A stretch of DNA of 18,663 nt from an uncultured Bacilli bacterium (GCA_910587725.1 CAJUNG010000035.1:1-18663), one strand, 5' to 3'; counted from the first letter of the stretch, positions 1 through 7,658 are shown. Program-made: numbers and translations. The notes: a model not told the origin generated them from the letters alone.

Positions 1-1203
1 TTTCGAGTGTTGTAAGTATGCTACTGCTCCCCATTCGGTGTTTTTCATCATATGAGACTCATCACTTCTTAAATAATCGTAACTTGCCTTAAAGGCATTT
101 CCAAGGGTGATATTTCTCCAACTATAAACATCTGGCTTTATCTGAAGTTTTGCTGAATCACTCGTATTCACATGTGCGGTTTCTGTTGAGGTTGCTCCTT
201 TATATCCTGTCTCAAACTTTCCTACCCAGAATCCATTCGTATCGAAACTTACAAATGCTGGGTGTGTTAACCAACTTCCTGTTGTTGTTCCTGTTGATTT
301 TGCTGTCTCTTTATTTTCAAATTCTACCTCTATCTCCTGTACTCTATTTTCTAATGTAGTAACTCCAGTATAAACAGTATCATTGAATATTTTATACTTG
401 TATCTTGGTATCCAAACAAAGTAACTTTCAATATTTGCTTCTGGTATTACTTCTCCCTCAGTATATTCTTTCGTATCATCCACAAGTACCACAGCATTCG
501 CCCACTCTTTATTCGTGTAGTCATACCACTTTTTCCCAAGGGATGTTTTCTTTACTGTTCCATCACTTTCTATCATTACTGGCACTAAATTTGCACTTAA
601 TACTGGGTCGCACCCATTTAATGCTTCTTCTTTATATACATAAAGACTTTGCTTTGCATTCACTTCTAAATGCACTGAATATTTTGTTCCCATTACACTC
701 TCATCAGCTTCATAACTAAGCCACATTCTGAAAGTATAATTATATGTACTTTTCGCCGGAAGAACACCAGTTTCTAAAAAATAATTTCCTTCTTCATCTT
801 GTTGTTCTGTCATTCCTCTTATCTTTTTGATATTATCTACATCTCTTGTATAGTAATAACGAATTACCTCTGCTGGTGTTTTATTTTCTACTTCGTCTTC
901 CTTTAAATAGATGGTATATTCTAAATCTTCTGCTTCTTCATTCACTAACGAGAAGTTGTAAGCATCATTTTTAATTCCTGTTTCATCTAATACAGGAAGT
1001 GAATTACTGACCGTGATATTCGTATCATGTTTTGACTCATCTAAATAGACCTTTAATCCTCCACTTTCTAAAACATATTTCTTTTGTCCATATAAAATTT
1101 GAGAAAACAAGGCATAACTTGCTCCACCTAGAACGGCTAAAATGGCAATAGCAAGAACGCTCATTCCAATTATTTTCTTTGTTTTTTTACGGCTTACTTC
1201 CAC
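1..1203 (-). CDS. Large surface-exposed protein, TasA/camelysin-like N-terminus, C-terminus cut by window edge
   Basis: I translated the minus strand from GTG at 1201-1203; it stays open for 401 codons to the window edge, so the C-terminus is missing. The GTG has AGGAGG seven bases upstream and a good promoter. Residues 1-13 are basic, followed by a hydrophobic segment (about 14-34) ending ASYALFSQ, like the signal peptides of TasA/camelysin proteins. Residues about 40-185 have a beta-rich pattern (VTVSNS-type strands, then VLPAKSTYNYTF), which I read as an extracellular beta-sandwich. The second half has WIPRYKY, FWVGKFETG and NTEWGAVAYL, motifs recurring in large surface proteins of uncultured gut Firmicutes and slightly reminiscent of the formylglycine-generating-enzyme/C-type-lectin fold. 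Export is well supported; the role (adhesin or matrix protein) is inference. It lies downstream of spoIVA but has its own promoter. Confidence 0.8.
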   Translation of the reverse strand, partial: MEVSRKKTKKIIGMSVLAIAILAVLGGASYALFSQILYGQKKYVLESGGLKVYLDESKHDTNITVSNSLPVLDETGIKNDAYNFSLVNEEAEDLEYTIYLKEDEVENKTPAEVIRYYYTRDVDNIKKIRGMTEQQDEEGNYFLETGVLPAKSTYNYTFRMWLSYEADESVMGTKYSVHLEVNAKQSLYVYKEEALNGCDPVLSANLVPVMIESDGTVKKTSLGKKWYDYTNKEWANAVVLVDDTKEYTEGEVIPEANIESYFVWIPRYKYKIFNDTVYTGVTTLENRVQEIEVEFENKETAKSTGTTTGSWLTHPAFVSFDTNGFWVGKFETGYKGATSTETAHVNTSDSAKLQIKPDVYSWRNITLGNAFKASYDYLRSDESHMMKNTEWGAVAYLQHSK

Positions 1204-1210
1204 TTTACTT

Positions 1211-1216
1211 CCTCCT
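1211..1216 (-). promoter_or_regulatory. Ribosome binding site that fixes the GTG start of the surface protein
   Basis: A perfect AGGAGG sits seven bases before GTG at 1203. The next in-frame ATG lies inside the hydrophobic segment and would delete the signal region, so GTG is preferred. Confidence 0.85.
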
Positions 1217-1224
1217 ACTTTATC

Positions 1225-1324
1225 GTTTTCAATATAGCAAACAATATTTCTAGCGTCAATATCAAAACGTACATTCCCGGGTTGTGTGTTACCCTCTTAA
1301 TTTTCTCCTATTGATATTGAAAAC
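1225..1324. repeat. Perfect 11-bp inverted repeat enclosing the promoter region
   Basis: GTTTTCAATAT at 1225-1235 and its exact reverse complement ATATTGAAAAC at 1314-1324 enclose 78 bases that contain the -35 element. The left arm overlaps the -10 element by five bases. It could be an operator pair, an RNA structure or an invertible segment; the sequence alone does not decide. Confidence 0.6.
1231..1259 (-). promoter_or_regulatory. SigA-type promoter of the surface protein gene
   Basis: The -35 is TTGACG (1254-1259) and the -10 is TATATT (1231-1236), 17 bases apart, with TG one base upstream of the -10 (extended -10). It leaves a short leader carrying the AGGAGG site. The -10 overlaps one arm of an 11-bp inverted repeat. 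Confidence 0.75.
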
Positions 1325-1365
1325 CTTTGATTTTTTAATCATTTCTGCTTTACTTTATCAAACTC

Positions 1366-1393
1366 AAAAAAGGCACCAATCATAAAGATTGGT
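1366..1393 (-). terminator. Rho-independent terminator of spoIVA
   Basis: On the minus strand ACCAATC, a five-base loop and GATTGGT form a 7-bp stem, followed by GCC and six T. It lies about 55 bases after the spoIVA stop and before the surface-protein promoter. Confidence 0.75.
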
Positions 1394-1446
1394 ACACAGA
1401 TTAAAAAGGGAAATTTCTTAAGTAAAAGTTTTTTTTACCATAAATT

Positions 1447-2922
1447 TTATAAGACAATGGCAATCATATTATTTGAACCCTTATTGACAATTTTGGTCAA
1501 CGTATTTTGTAATTTAAAGCGAATATTATCTGGCATCATATTAATTTTAGATTGAATTCCTTCTTGTACAATGGCATCTAAACTACGTCCAAAGATTTCA
1601 CTTTTCCAAATACTACCAGGTTCACTCTCATAGTCCTTCATCAAATAATTAATCAATTCTTTACTTTGTAATTCACTTCCGATAATTGGTTCAAAGGTTG
1701 AGTTCACATCCACACGAATCATATGAATACTTGGTGCTGTTGCTTTTAATTTTACACCAAACCTACTACCTTGTTTCGTAATTTCTGGAGTATCTAATTT
1801 CATATCATCTAGTGATGGTGTTGCCACTCCATAACCTGTTTGTTTTACCATCCGTAGGGCATATTTAATTTGGTCATATTCCCTTTTGGCTTCATTCAAG
1901 TCCTGAAATAAATTTAAAAGTTCGGCACGATTAGTTACATCAACTTTAATAATTTCTGATAATACTTGATGATAAAGCTCATTAGGAGATTCTAGATTGA
2001 TGGTGACTTCTCCTGTTGCTGGATTTACTTCAGATAAATAGGACTTACTAATTTCACTAACATTCATGAAATGGTCGGTAATATTTTCTACATCTCTTAA
2101 TTTATCGACTTCTACTACACTTTCTCTAATCGCATTGATATAGGCTTTTTTTACTGGATGTCTTGCATTTAATATAGCAATCCACTCTGGCATATTGACT
2201 TTTACATCTACGATTGGGAATTCGTATAATGCTTCCCTTAAGATATCATACATATCTTTCGTATTCATATTCTCTACATTCATCGGAAGTACAGGCACTT
2301 TGTGTTCTTCTCTTAAGCGTTCGGCAATTTTTTCTGTTTCTGGAGTCATCGGATGAGTACTATTGAGAAGGACAATGAATGGTTTACCAATTTCTTTTAA
2401 TTCTGAAATCACTCTTGTTTCTGCTTCGATATAATCTCCGCGATTAAAATCTCCGATACTTCCATCTGTAGTTACTACAATTCCAATGGTCGAATGGTCT
2501 TTAATAACCTTTTCTGTTCCTACTTCTGCAGCTTCTACAAAGCTAATTGCATCATCGTACCAAGGAGTTTTCACAAGCCTTGGACCGTTTTCATCTTCTG
2601 CACCCTTCGCATTATTAATGAGATATCCAACGCAGTCAATGAGACGAATGTTACAAGAAAAATCGTCAATTTTAATTGTTGCTGCTGTATTTGGCACAAA
2701 TTTTGGTTCTGTGGTCATAATCGTCTTACCACCAGCAGATTGTGGGATTTCATCTAGTGCTCGTTTTCTTTCATACTCATCTTCAATATTAGGAACGATT
2801 AAGTTTTCGACAACTTTTTTGATAAAAGTACTTTTTCCTGTACGAACGGCTCCAACAACACCTAAATAAATATCTCCTCCCGTACGTTCTGCGATGTTTT
2901 TAATAATATCTTTCTTTTCCAT
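1447..2922 (-). CDS. spoIVA: Stage IV sporulation protein A, spore coat basement ATPase
   Basis: SpoIVA hydrolyses ATP and polymerises around the forespore to form the platform for coat assembly, working in the mother cell. The protein is collinear with Bacillus subtilis SpoIVA (492 residues) and very similar throughout. It has the Walker A motif GAVRTGKST with Lys30, a Walker-B-like RLIDCVGY and the blocks VKQTGYG and SIHMI. The C-terminus ends IAIVL, like the hydrophobic tail of the family. I start at ATG 2922, where the protein (MEKKDI) lines up with the family start and a GAGTGG sits eight bases upstream. A GTG at 2934 would add four residues. It is transcribed away from the GH3 lipoprotein gene. 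In B. subtilis spoIVA lies close to der, and that neighbourhood is partly kept here, without gpsA between them. Confidence 0.97.
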   Translation of the reverse strand: MEKKDIIKNIAERTGGDIYLGVVGAVRTGKSTFIKKVVENLIVPNIEDEYERKRALDEIPQSAGGKTIMTTEPKFVPNTAATIKIDDFSCNIRLIDCVGYLINNAKGAEDENGPRLVKTPWYDDAISFVEAAEVGTEKVIKDHSTIGIVVTTDGSIGDFNRGDYIEAETRVISELKEIGKPFIVLLNSTHPMTPETEKIAERLREEHKVPVLPMNVENMNTKDMYDILREALYEFPIVDVKVNMPEWIAILNARHPVKKAYINAIRESVVEVDKLRDVENITDHFMNVSEISKSYLSEVNPATGEVTINLESPNELYHQVLSEIIKVDVTNRAELLNLFQDLNEAKREYDQIKYALRMVKQTGYGVATPSLDDMKLDTPEITKQGSRFGVKLKATAPSIHMIRVDVNSTFEPIIGSELQSKELINYLMKDYESEPGSIWKSEIFGRSLDAIVQEGIQSKINMMPDNIRFKLQNTLTKIVNKGSNNMIAIVL

Positions 2923-3019
2923 AATCTTATCCACTCTTCTTTCTTTTGTTTCAATTAACTATACGTCGATATATCTTCACTTATTCTTACATTTTTGTTT
3001 TTTTCTTTTGATTTTATGG

Positions 3020-3037
3020 TATGATGATAAAAAGGAG
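3020..3037 (+). promoter_or_regulatory. Extended -10 promoter element and ribosome site of the GH3 lipoprotein gene
   Basis: TATGAT at 3020-3025 is preceded by TGG (extended -10) in a T-rich tract with no clean -35. The ribosome site AAAGGAG (3031-3037) is eight bases before ATG 3046, so the leader is very short. Confidence 0.55.
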
Positions 3038-3045
3038 TTGAAAAA

Positions 3046-4248
3046 ATGAAAAAACATTTTACTAAGTTTTTGGTCGGATTCTTCTTAGCTTTGTTCGTGT
3101 GTGGATGCAAAAATAATATTTTTCAGCAGGAAAAGTCATTTGAAGAGTTAACGACCGTAGAAGAAAAGGTTGAATTTCAGATGAGGCACTTGACGATAGA
3201 GGAAAAAATTGGACAGATGTTGATTTCTTCTTATCGGTCTTCAGAAATGGATGATACATTAAAAAATGCTTTGCTAAAAAATCAACCTGGTGGATTTATT
3301 CTTTTTAAAGAAAATTTTTCCAATTATGAGGATACATTAAAATTGATTGAGGAAATCAAATCGACAAGTAAAATTCCTATGTTTATCTCGATTGATCAAG
3401 AAGGTGGTATCGTTCAACGATTAAAGGAATTAGATGACGATTTAGTAACTATTATTCCTCCAATGTCTATAGTGGGAGAAAAGAAAAGTCCAGAGCTCGC
3501 CTATCAACTAGGAAAAACTATGGCAGAAGAGTTACAGGTATTTGGAATTAATGTCGATTTTGCTCCTGTTTTAGATGTGTTAGATACTGCAGATAATCAA
3601 GTTATCGGAAATCGAAGTTTTGGTACGGATGCAGAAATGGTTTCTTTATTAGGAAATGCACTTGCTAAAGGGTTAAAAGATTCTGGAGTGATTCCGGTTG
3701 TTAAACATTTCCCAGGGCATGGGAGTGCAGTTATCGATTCTCATCTTGACCTTCCTGTTCTTACGAAAACCAAAGAGGAACTATTAACGAAGGATTTAAT
3801 TCCTTTTCAAAAAGCAATGGATGAGGGAATCGATATCATTATGGTTGGACATTTAGCTATCCCATCGATTACGGGGAATCAGGAGCCTTCATCTTTATCT
3901 AAAGCATTAGTTACAGACTTCTTAAAAGAAGAATTATCCTATGATGGTCTAGTGGTGACGGATGCCCTCAATATGGGAGCAATTACTAATCACTATAAGG
4001 AAAAAGAAATTTATGAGATGGCAATTAATGCTGGAGTCGACTTACTGTTGATGCCAAAAAATTCTACAAAGGCAATTGAATATATTAAAGAAAGTATTGA
4101 AGAAGGTGTAATTTCTACAGAAAGTATTGATTGTTCAGTTCGAAAAATTTTAACTTTAAAATATGAGAAGTTAAAAAACAATACACTTCCTCGAGATATG
4201 TTAGGAAGTATCGAACATCAAAATTTGATAGATGCCTATTTTAAATAA
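3046..4248 (+). CDS. nagZ: Lipoprotein beta-N-acetylhexosaminidase, glycoside hydrolase family 3 (NagZ-like)
   Basis: GH3 enzymes of this type release N-acetylglucosamine from peptidoglycan fragments in wall turnover. Residues 1-21 form a lipoprotein signal with a lipobox-like V-C-G-Cys21, so the enzyme should be anchored outside the membrane, as in Gram-positive NagZ/YbbD. The family signature KHFPGHG begins at Lys220, followed by Asp231-Ser-His233, the Asp-His pair that acts as general acid/base. The nucleophile is Asp306 in TDALNMGA. At 400 residues it is a single GH3 TIM-barrel without the extra C-terminal domain of B. subtilis NagZ (642 residues). It is alone on the plus strand, with its own promoter and terminator. 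The exact substrate is inferred from the family. Confidence 0.93.
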   Translation: MKKHFTKFLVGFFLALFVCGCKNNIFQQEKSFEELTTVEEKVEFQMRHLTIEEKIGQMLISSYRSSEMDDTLKNALLKNQPGGFILFKENFSNYEDTLKLIEEIKSTSKIPMFISIDQEGGIVQRLKELDDDLVTIIPPMSIVGEKKSPELAYQLGKTMAEELQVFGINVDFAPVLDVLDTADNQVIGNRSFGTDAEMVSLLGNALAKGLKDSGVIPVVKHFPGHGSAVIDSHLDLPVLTKTKEELLTKDLIPFQKAMDEGIDIIMVGHLAIPSITGNQEPSSLSKALVTDFLKEELSYDGLVVTDALNMGAITNHYKEKEIYEMAINAGVDLLLMPKNSTKAIEYIKESIEEGVISTESIDCSVRKILTLKYEKLKNNTLPRDMLGSIEHQNLIDAYFK

Positions 4249-4277
4249 AATTGCTAGTTAAATTTAGCAATTTTTTT
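4248..4277 (+). terminator. Rho-independent terminator of the GH3 gene
   Basis: AAATTGCTA (4248-4256) pairs with TAGCAATTT (4265-4273) in a 9-bp stem, and the T tract continues to 4277. The stem starts at the last base of the stop codon. Confidence 0.85.
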
Positions 4278-4283
4278 ATCGGC

Positions 4284-4366
4284 AAAAAAAAGAATCTGAC
4301 CGATTTTCTACAATTAAGAAAAGGGTCGACCCTATAAATTGATGATTAAATTTAGTCAGACTTTTT
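4284..4366. terminator. Composite hairpin, probably a two-way terminator between convergent genes
   Basis: Three nested inverted pairs share one axis: TCTGAC (4295-4300) with GTCAGA (4355-4360), CAATT (4311-4315) with AATTG (4337-4341), and GGG (4323-4325) with CCC (4330-4332) around a TCGA loop. On the plus strand the outer arm is followed by CTTTTT; on the minus strand by TTCTTTTTTTT. It lies between nagZ (+) and spoVIF (-), so it can stop transcription from both sides. A small structured RNA cannot be excluded. Confidence 0.6.
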
Positions 4367-4397
4367 ATATCATTTCAAATTCTTTCTTTATCCCTGA

Positions 4398-4637
4398 TTA
4401 GAACATTTTGTCAATATCTTTAGGGACATTGTCTTTAAGAATCGTATTGATAATTTTATCTTCTTTTTCTTTACTTACTTCTCTTCCTGTCATCGTACTA
4501 ATTTCTTTGATTACATCTCTTAGTACCCCTTCATCTTTTAAATTAGACTTCTGTATTTTCTCTGCCAAACTTAGAATTGTGTTTTTATCCACATTCGTTT
4601 TATTCTCCACTCTTTTGAAAAAGTTATCTCCTAACAT
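4398..4637 (-). CDS. spoVIF: Stage VI sporulation protein F
   Basis: The 79-residue protein follows Bacillus SpoVIF (YjcC, about 88 residues) along its length. Shared features are the opening FFK..E.KT.V, the central KDE..R.VI and the EDKI block near residue 60. In Bacillus SpoVIF is a mother-cell protein needed for late coat assembly and spore resistance, under SigK/GerE control. An AGGAGG at 4644-4649, six bases before ATG, confirms the start. It lies 137 bases after the small gene ending at 4775, with no terminator seen between them, so readthrough from der is possible. A CATATAAT box just upstream resembles a sporulation or SigA -10, but I could not pair it with a -35. Confidence 0.88.
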   Translation of the reverse strand: MLGDNFFKRVENKTNVDKNTILSLAEKIQKSNLKDEGVLRDVIKEISTMTGREVSKEKEDKIINTILKDNVPKDIDKMF

Positions 4638-4774
4638 AAAAAACCTCCTAACACATTATATGTTAAAAGGTTCATCCTTGATATATGGATTTTTAGTTTG
4701 TTCTGTTTTTGGTAGTTTTTGATATCTTTAGTTCTTCTAGCATTGTTCTTTATCCATACTTTTTACTTAGTGTT

Positions 4775-4996
4775 TTATTCTTCGTCCATCTTTCCTAAGG
4801 TAAGTTTATGATAGACTTCTTCACCTAGTTTTTTTCTTAATGATTCCCGTCTTGCCCCAAACTCTTGACATTGCTTTTGATATACATTAAAATCCACTTG
4901 CTTTTTTTCAAATCGCTCATCTAATAATTTTTGTGCTTGGTTCAAACTATCAATTGCCCGACGGCCTTCAACTTCACTCATCTTACGAAAAAACAT
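4775..4996 (-). CDS. Small charged helical protein, unrecognised, translationally coupled to der
   Basis: This 73-residue protein is rich in Glu, Lys, Arg and Gln, with no signal peptide or membrane segment. It looks like two amphipathic helices (about 5-35 and 40-68). Its ATG (4994-4996) is one base after the der stop codon, and its ribosome site AAGGAG is inside the end of der, so the two are almost certainly co-translated. I do not recognise the family. The position between der and spoVIF suggests a cytoplasmic role either linked to Der or in sporulation, but nothing in the sequence chooses between them. Confidence 0.75.
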   Translation of the reverse strand: MFFRKMSEVEGRRAIDSLNQAQKLLDERFEKKQVDFNVYQKQCQEFGARRESLRKKLGEEVYHKLTLGKMDEE

Positions 4997-4997
4997 A

Positions 4998-6308
4998 TTA
5001 CTCTTCTCCTTTATTTTTAAACTTTAAAATTATTGGTGTTCCATCAAAATCAAAATTTTCTCTTAATTTGTTTTCTAAGTATCTTTCATAAGAAAAATGG
5101 ATAAGTCCTTTATTATTGACTTGGAATACAAACTTCGGTGGTTTAGTTCCGGCTTGATTGGCAAAATAAATTTTAAGACGCTTTCCTTTATATGATGGAG
5201 GTAAATTTAAGGCATAAGCCTCCTCAATCACCTCATTTAATACGCTTGTTTTAATTTCTCTTGTAATATTTTCTTTGACCTTAAGTACTTCTGGCATAAG
5301 GGTATGGATTCTCTTTTTCGTAAGTGCAGATAGAAAGATAACTGGTGCATAACTTAAAAATTGAAATTCACTGCGAATTAATTTGGTATACTCTTTGGTG
5401 TCTTTATTTTCTACCGTATCCCATTTATTCACCACGATGATGACCCCTTTTCCGGCATCTTTTGCGTATCCAGCAATATGCTTATCGTGTTCAATGATTC
5501 CTTCTTCTGCATTGATGACAATTAAACAGATGTCACATCGATCAATTGCGGATAAGCTTCGAATTAAACTATATTTTTCAATGCTTTCTGATACTTTTCC
5601 CTTTTTTCTCATTCCGGCAGTATCAATTAATATGTATTCTTCCTTTTCATAAGTAAATACGGTATCAATTGCATCTCTTGTGGTTCCTGCAACATCGCTA
5701 ACAATCACTCTATCTTCGTTTAAAAGGGCATTGACTAAACTGCTTTTTCCCACATTTGGTCGTCCGATTACCGCAAGTTTCAATCTTGTATCTTCTTCTT
5801 CATCGACCTGTTGTTTTTTAAAGTCCATCACAAGCATGTCCATTAACTCGATAAAGCCCATATTTTGTTCTGCCGAAACCTCGATATATTCATCAAATCC
5901 TAATTCATAAAAATCATAACGATGGTCGTTGGCAGCTTTGCTATCGATTTTATTGATGACGACAATAATTCGCTTACTTGCCTTTCTGAGTAAATCGCGA
6001 ATCGCTAAATCATTTTGTGTTAGGCCTTCTTTTCCATCGACGATAAATAAGATTGTATCACTATTTTCGATTGCTAAAGAGGCTTGTACTTTAATTTCTT
6101 CGTTGAAAGTTTCTTCCGATAAATCAATTCCTCCTGTATCAATCACAGAAAAACGATAATCTTGATAATTTGCTTGTCCATAGATTCTATCTCTTGTTAC
6201 TCCTGGAGTATCTTCTATAATCGATACTTTTCTTCCAACAATTCGATTAAAAATCGTGCTTTTACCGACATTCGGTCTTCCGATTAATGCTACTTTTGGT
6301 AATTTCAT
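4998..6308 (-). CDS. der: Ribosome biogenesis GTPase Der (EngA), tandem GTPase
   Basis: Der is an essential GTPase for maturation of the 50S ribosomal subunit. Its 436 residues equal the length of the B. subtilis protein. Two G domains are visible: GRPNVGKST at residues 10-18 with DTPG and NKID, and GRPNVGKSS at 182-190 with DTAGM and NKWD. The C-terminal KH-like domain contains LPPSYKGKRLKIYFANQ and TKPPKFVFQVN, both typical of Der. The start ATG has AAGGA upstream and a near-perfect extended -10 promoter at 6336-6344. The small gene at 4996 follows one base after its stop. gpsA, which follows der in B. subtilis, is not here. Confidence 0.98.
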   Translation of the reverse strand: MKLPKVALIGRPNVGKSTIFNRIVGRKVSIIEDTPGVTRDRIYGQANYQDYRFSVIDTGGIDLSEETFNEEIKVQASLAIENSDTILFIVDGKEGLTQNDLAIRDLLRKASKRIIVVINKIDSKAANDHRYDFYELGFDEYIEVSAEQNMGFIELMDMLVMDFKKQQVDEEEDTRLKLAVIGRPNVGKSSLVNALLNEDRVIVSDVAGTTRDAIDTVFTYEKEEYILIDTAGMRKKGKVSESIEKYSLIRSLSAIDRCDICLIVINAEEGIIEHDKHIAGYAKDAGKGVIIVVNKWDTVENKDTKEYTKLIRSEFQFLSYAPVIFLSALTKKRIHTLMPEVLKVKENITREIKTSVLNEVIEEAYALNLPPSYKGKRLKIYFANQAGTKPPKFVFQVNNKGLIHFSYERYLENKLRENFDFDGTPIILKFKNKGEE

Positions 6309-6335
6309 TGGTCTCTTTCCTTTCTTAATATCGTT

Positions 6336-6344
6336 ATTATATCA
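6336..6344 (-). promoter_or_regulatory. Extended -10 promoter of der
   Basis: TGATATAAT on the minus strand combines an extended -10 TG with a perfect TATAAT, 28 bases before the der start. The region 17 bases upstream (TTTCTT) is a weak -35, which fits an extended -10 promoter. Confidence 0.65.
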
Positions 6345-6375
6345 TGATTTTTGGAATAAGAAAACCTATGAATTT

Positions 6376-6816
6376 TTATCCCTCTCTGATTAGCTTTCCT
6401 CTTCTTTTTACTTCATCCACTTCATCTTTATAAATAAACTCGACGAATTCTAAATTCTTTTTGATATCAATTTCTTCGATTGCTTTATAAAAATGGTTTT
6501 CATAATAATATTTTTTTTCTGGAAACATAAAAAAGTCCTCAAATTTTACCATCATCGGGTGATTCAGATGTAATATGATATTCAAATCGATTTCGTCTTC
6601 ATAATCATCGATTTGGTCAAATTCTAAAATCATAATTTGGTTGATGTAAACATCTAAATGGTAGTACCCTGATAAAGGAAGATGGTGTCTTTTTTTCAGT
6701 CTTACGACAAGAAGACGTAAAAATGTTTTCATGTCTTCTATCTCATAATCTAAAATATCATCTAAGATATGTGTGTAGAACACAACCAATTTATCATCTT
6801 TAAAGAAAAACTTCAA
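6376..6816 (-). CDS. Unrecognised acidic protein, possible sporulation gene
   Basis: This 146-residue cytoplasmic-type protein has many Asp, Glu, Tyr and Phe residues, a basic KKRHH stretch near residue 42 and a charged C-terminus. It has no signal or membrane segment and I do not recognise its family. Translation probably begins at TTG 6816, because GAGGTGG (6821-6827) is spaced correctly before it. Directly upstream is AC-N16-CATAAAATA, which fits the SigK consensus, so expression in the mother cell late in sporulation is a reasonable inference. The gene lies between the ysxC terminator and the der promoter, so it is probably transcribed alone or leaks into der. Confidence 0.75.
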   Translation of the reverse strand: MKFFFKDDKLVVFYTHILDDILDYEIEDMKTFLRLLVVRLKKRHHLPLSGYYHLDVYINQIMILEFDQIDDYEDEIDLNIILHLNHPMMVKFEDFFMFPEKKYYYENHFYKAIEEIDIKKNLEFVEFIYKDEVDEVKRRGKLIREG

Positions 6817-6835
6817 AATACCACCTCAACTAACA

Positions 6836-6863
6836 TATTTTATGCTTTCCGTTTGGAGTGGTT
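6836..6863 (-). promoter_or_regulatory. SigK-like sporulation promoter
   Basis: On the minus strand AACC (6860-6863) stands at the -35 and GCATAAAATA (6836-6845) at the -10. The spacing is AC-N16-CATAnnnTA, as in mother-cell SigK promoters. The transcript would start just before the ribosome site of the 6376-6816 gene. SigE has a similar -10, so SigE control is an alternative. Confidence 0.5.
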
Positions 6864-6959
6864 CACTTAAAAAAATGAAACTTATTTTTTCACGAATCCT
6901 GCTTTTTTCTTAGTAATCATTTCTACGATGTATATTGTTGTGGCATTCAAAATGCATAT

Positions 6960-6994
6960 AAAAAGAAAACCCTATTTCAATGAATAAAGTTTTC
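6960..6994 (-). terminator. Rho-independent terminator of the ackA-nrnA-ysxC operon
   Basis: On the minus strand 6983-6994 pairs with 6965-6976 in a 12-bp stem (two G-U pairs) around a six-base loop, followed by TTTTT. It lies 67 bases after the ysxC stop. The 245-base gap 6817-7061 otherwise holds only the SigK-like promoter. Confidence 0.75.
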
Positions 6995-7061
6995 ATTTGT
7001 TTTACTAAAATTATTTCTATTTTTACTCATTTCTGATGATTATCAGAGCATATTTTCCCTT

Positions 7062-7658
7062 TTAAATCGTATCTTCTAGCACTAGAGAGGAAATTTTTTC
7101 TAAAATTGCCTCTCTTCCTAGTTTGGTCACACTAGAAAATAGAACTAAGTCATCTCCGACGACAAGGTCTAGTGTGGAGATAATTTCTTTTTTGCAGGCC
7201 TCTACTTTGCTTGAGGAAACCTTATCGTATTTTGTTGCTACTACCGTAACAGGAATATGATAATATTTTAGAAAATTATACATTAATACATCATCTTCCG
7301 ATGGTTTATGCCGAAAGTCAACTAACATGAATACACGCGTTAGATTTTCCCTTTTTTCTAAATATTCTTCAATCATCTTCCCAAATTTTTCTTGGGTCCT
7401 TTTATCGGTTTGGGCATACCCATATCCAGGGACATCGACTAAATAAAAGCTTTTGTTGACTAAATAGAAATTTAATGTCTGCGTCTTCCCTGGTTTTGAG
7501 GAAATTCTAGCAATATTTTTTCTAGAGGTAATGGTATTAATGAAGCTGCTTTTTCCCACATTGCTTCTTCCTACTAACATAAATTCTGTTAAAGCATCTA
7601 TCGGATACTGACTCTGCCTTACTGCACTAATTTTTAATTCTACGTCAGTTACTTTCAC
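7062..7658 (-). CDS. ysxC: Ribosome biogenesis GTPase YsxC/EngB
   Basis: YsxC (YihA/EngB) is a small essential GTPase acting late in 50S subunit assembly. At 198 residues it matches the usual length of about 195. Visible motifs are G1 GRSNVGKSS (30-38), G2 around KPGKTQTLNFY, G3 DVPGYGYA (about 74-81) and G4 TKYD (about 142). The start is GTG 7658, which overlaps the nrnA stop in a GTGA arrangement, indicating translational coupling. It is the last gene of the ackA-nrnA-ysxC operon. Confidence 0.96.
   Translation of the reverse strand: MKVTDVELKISAVRQSQYPIDALTEFMLVGRSNVGKSSFINTITSRKNIARISSKPGKTQTLNFYLVNKSFYLVDVPGYGYAQTDKRTQEKFGKMIEEYLEKRENLTRVFMLVDFRHKPSEDDVLMYNFLKYYHIPVTVVATKYDKVSSSKVEACKKEIISTLDLVVGDDLVLFSSVTKLGREAILEKISSLVLEDTI

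Noticed and set aside
150..719. Two plus-strand open frames rich in Leu and Ser
   Set aside because: They lie antisense to the long minus-strand surface gene, have no ribosome site and no recognisable content.
2486..2869. Plus-strand frames inside spoIVA
   Set aside because: They are antisense shadows of a very well conserved gene.
2940..2985. SigE promoter of spoIVA
   Set aside because: CGTATAGT with an upstream ATA is only a partial match to the SigE -10 and -35, so I did not list it.
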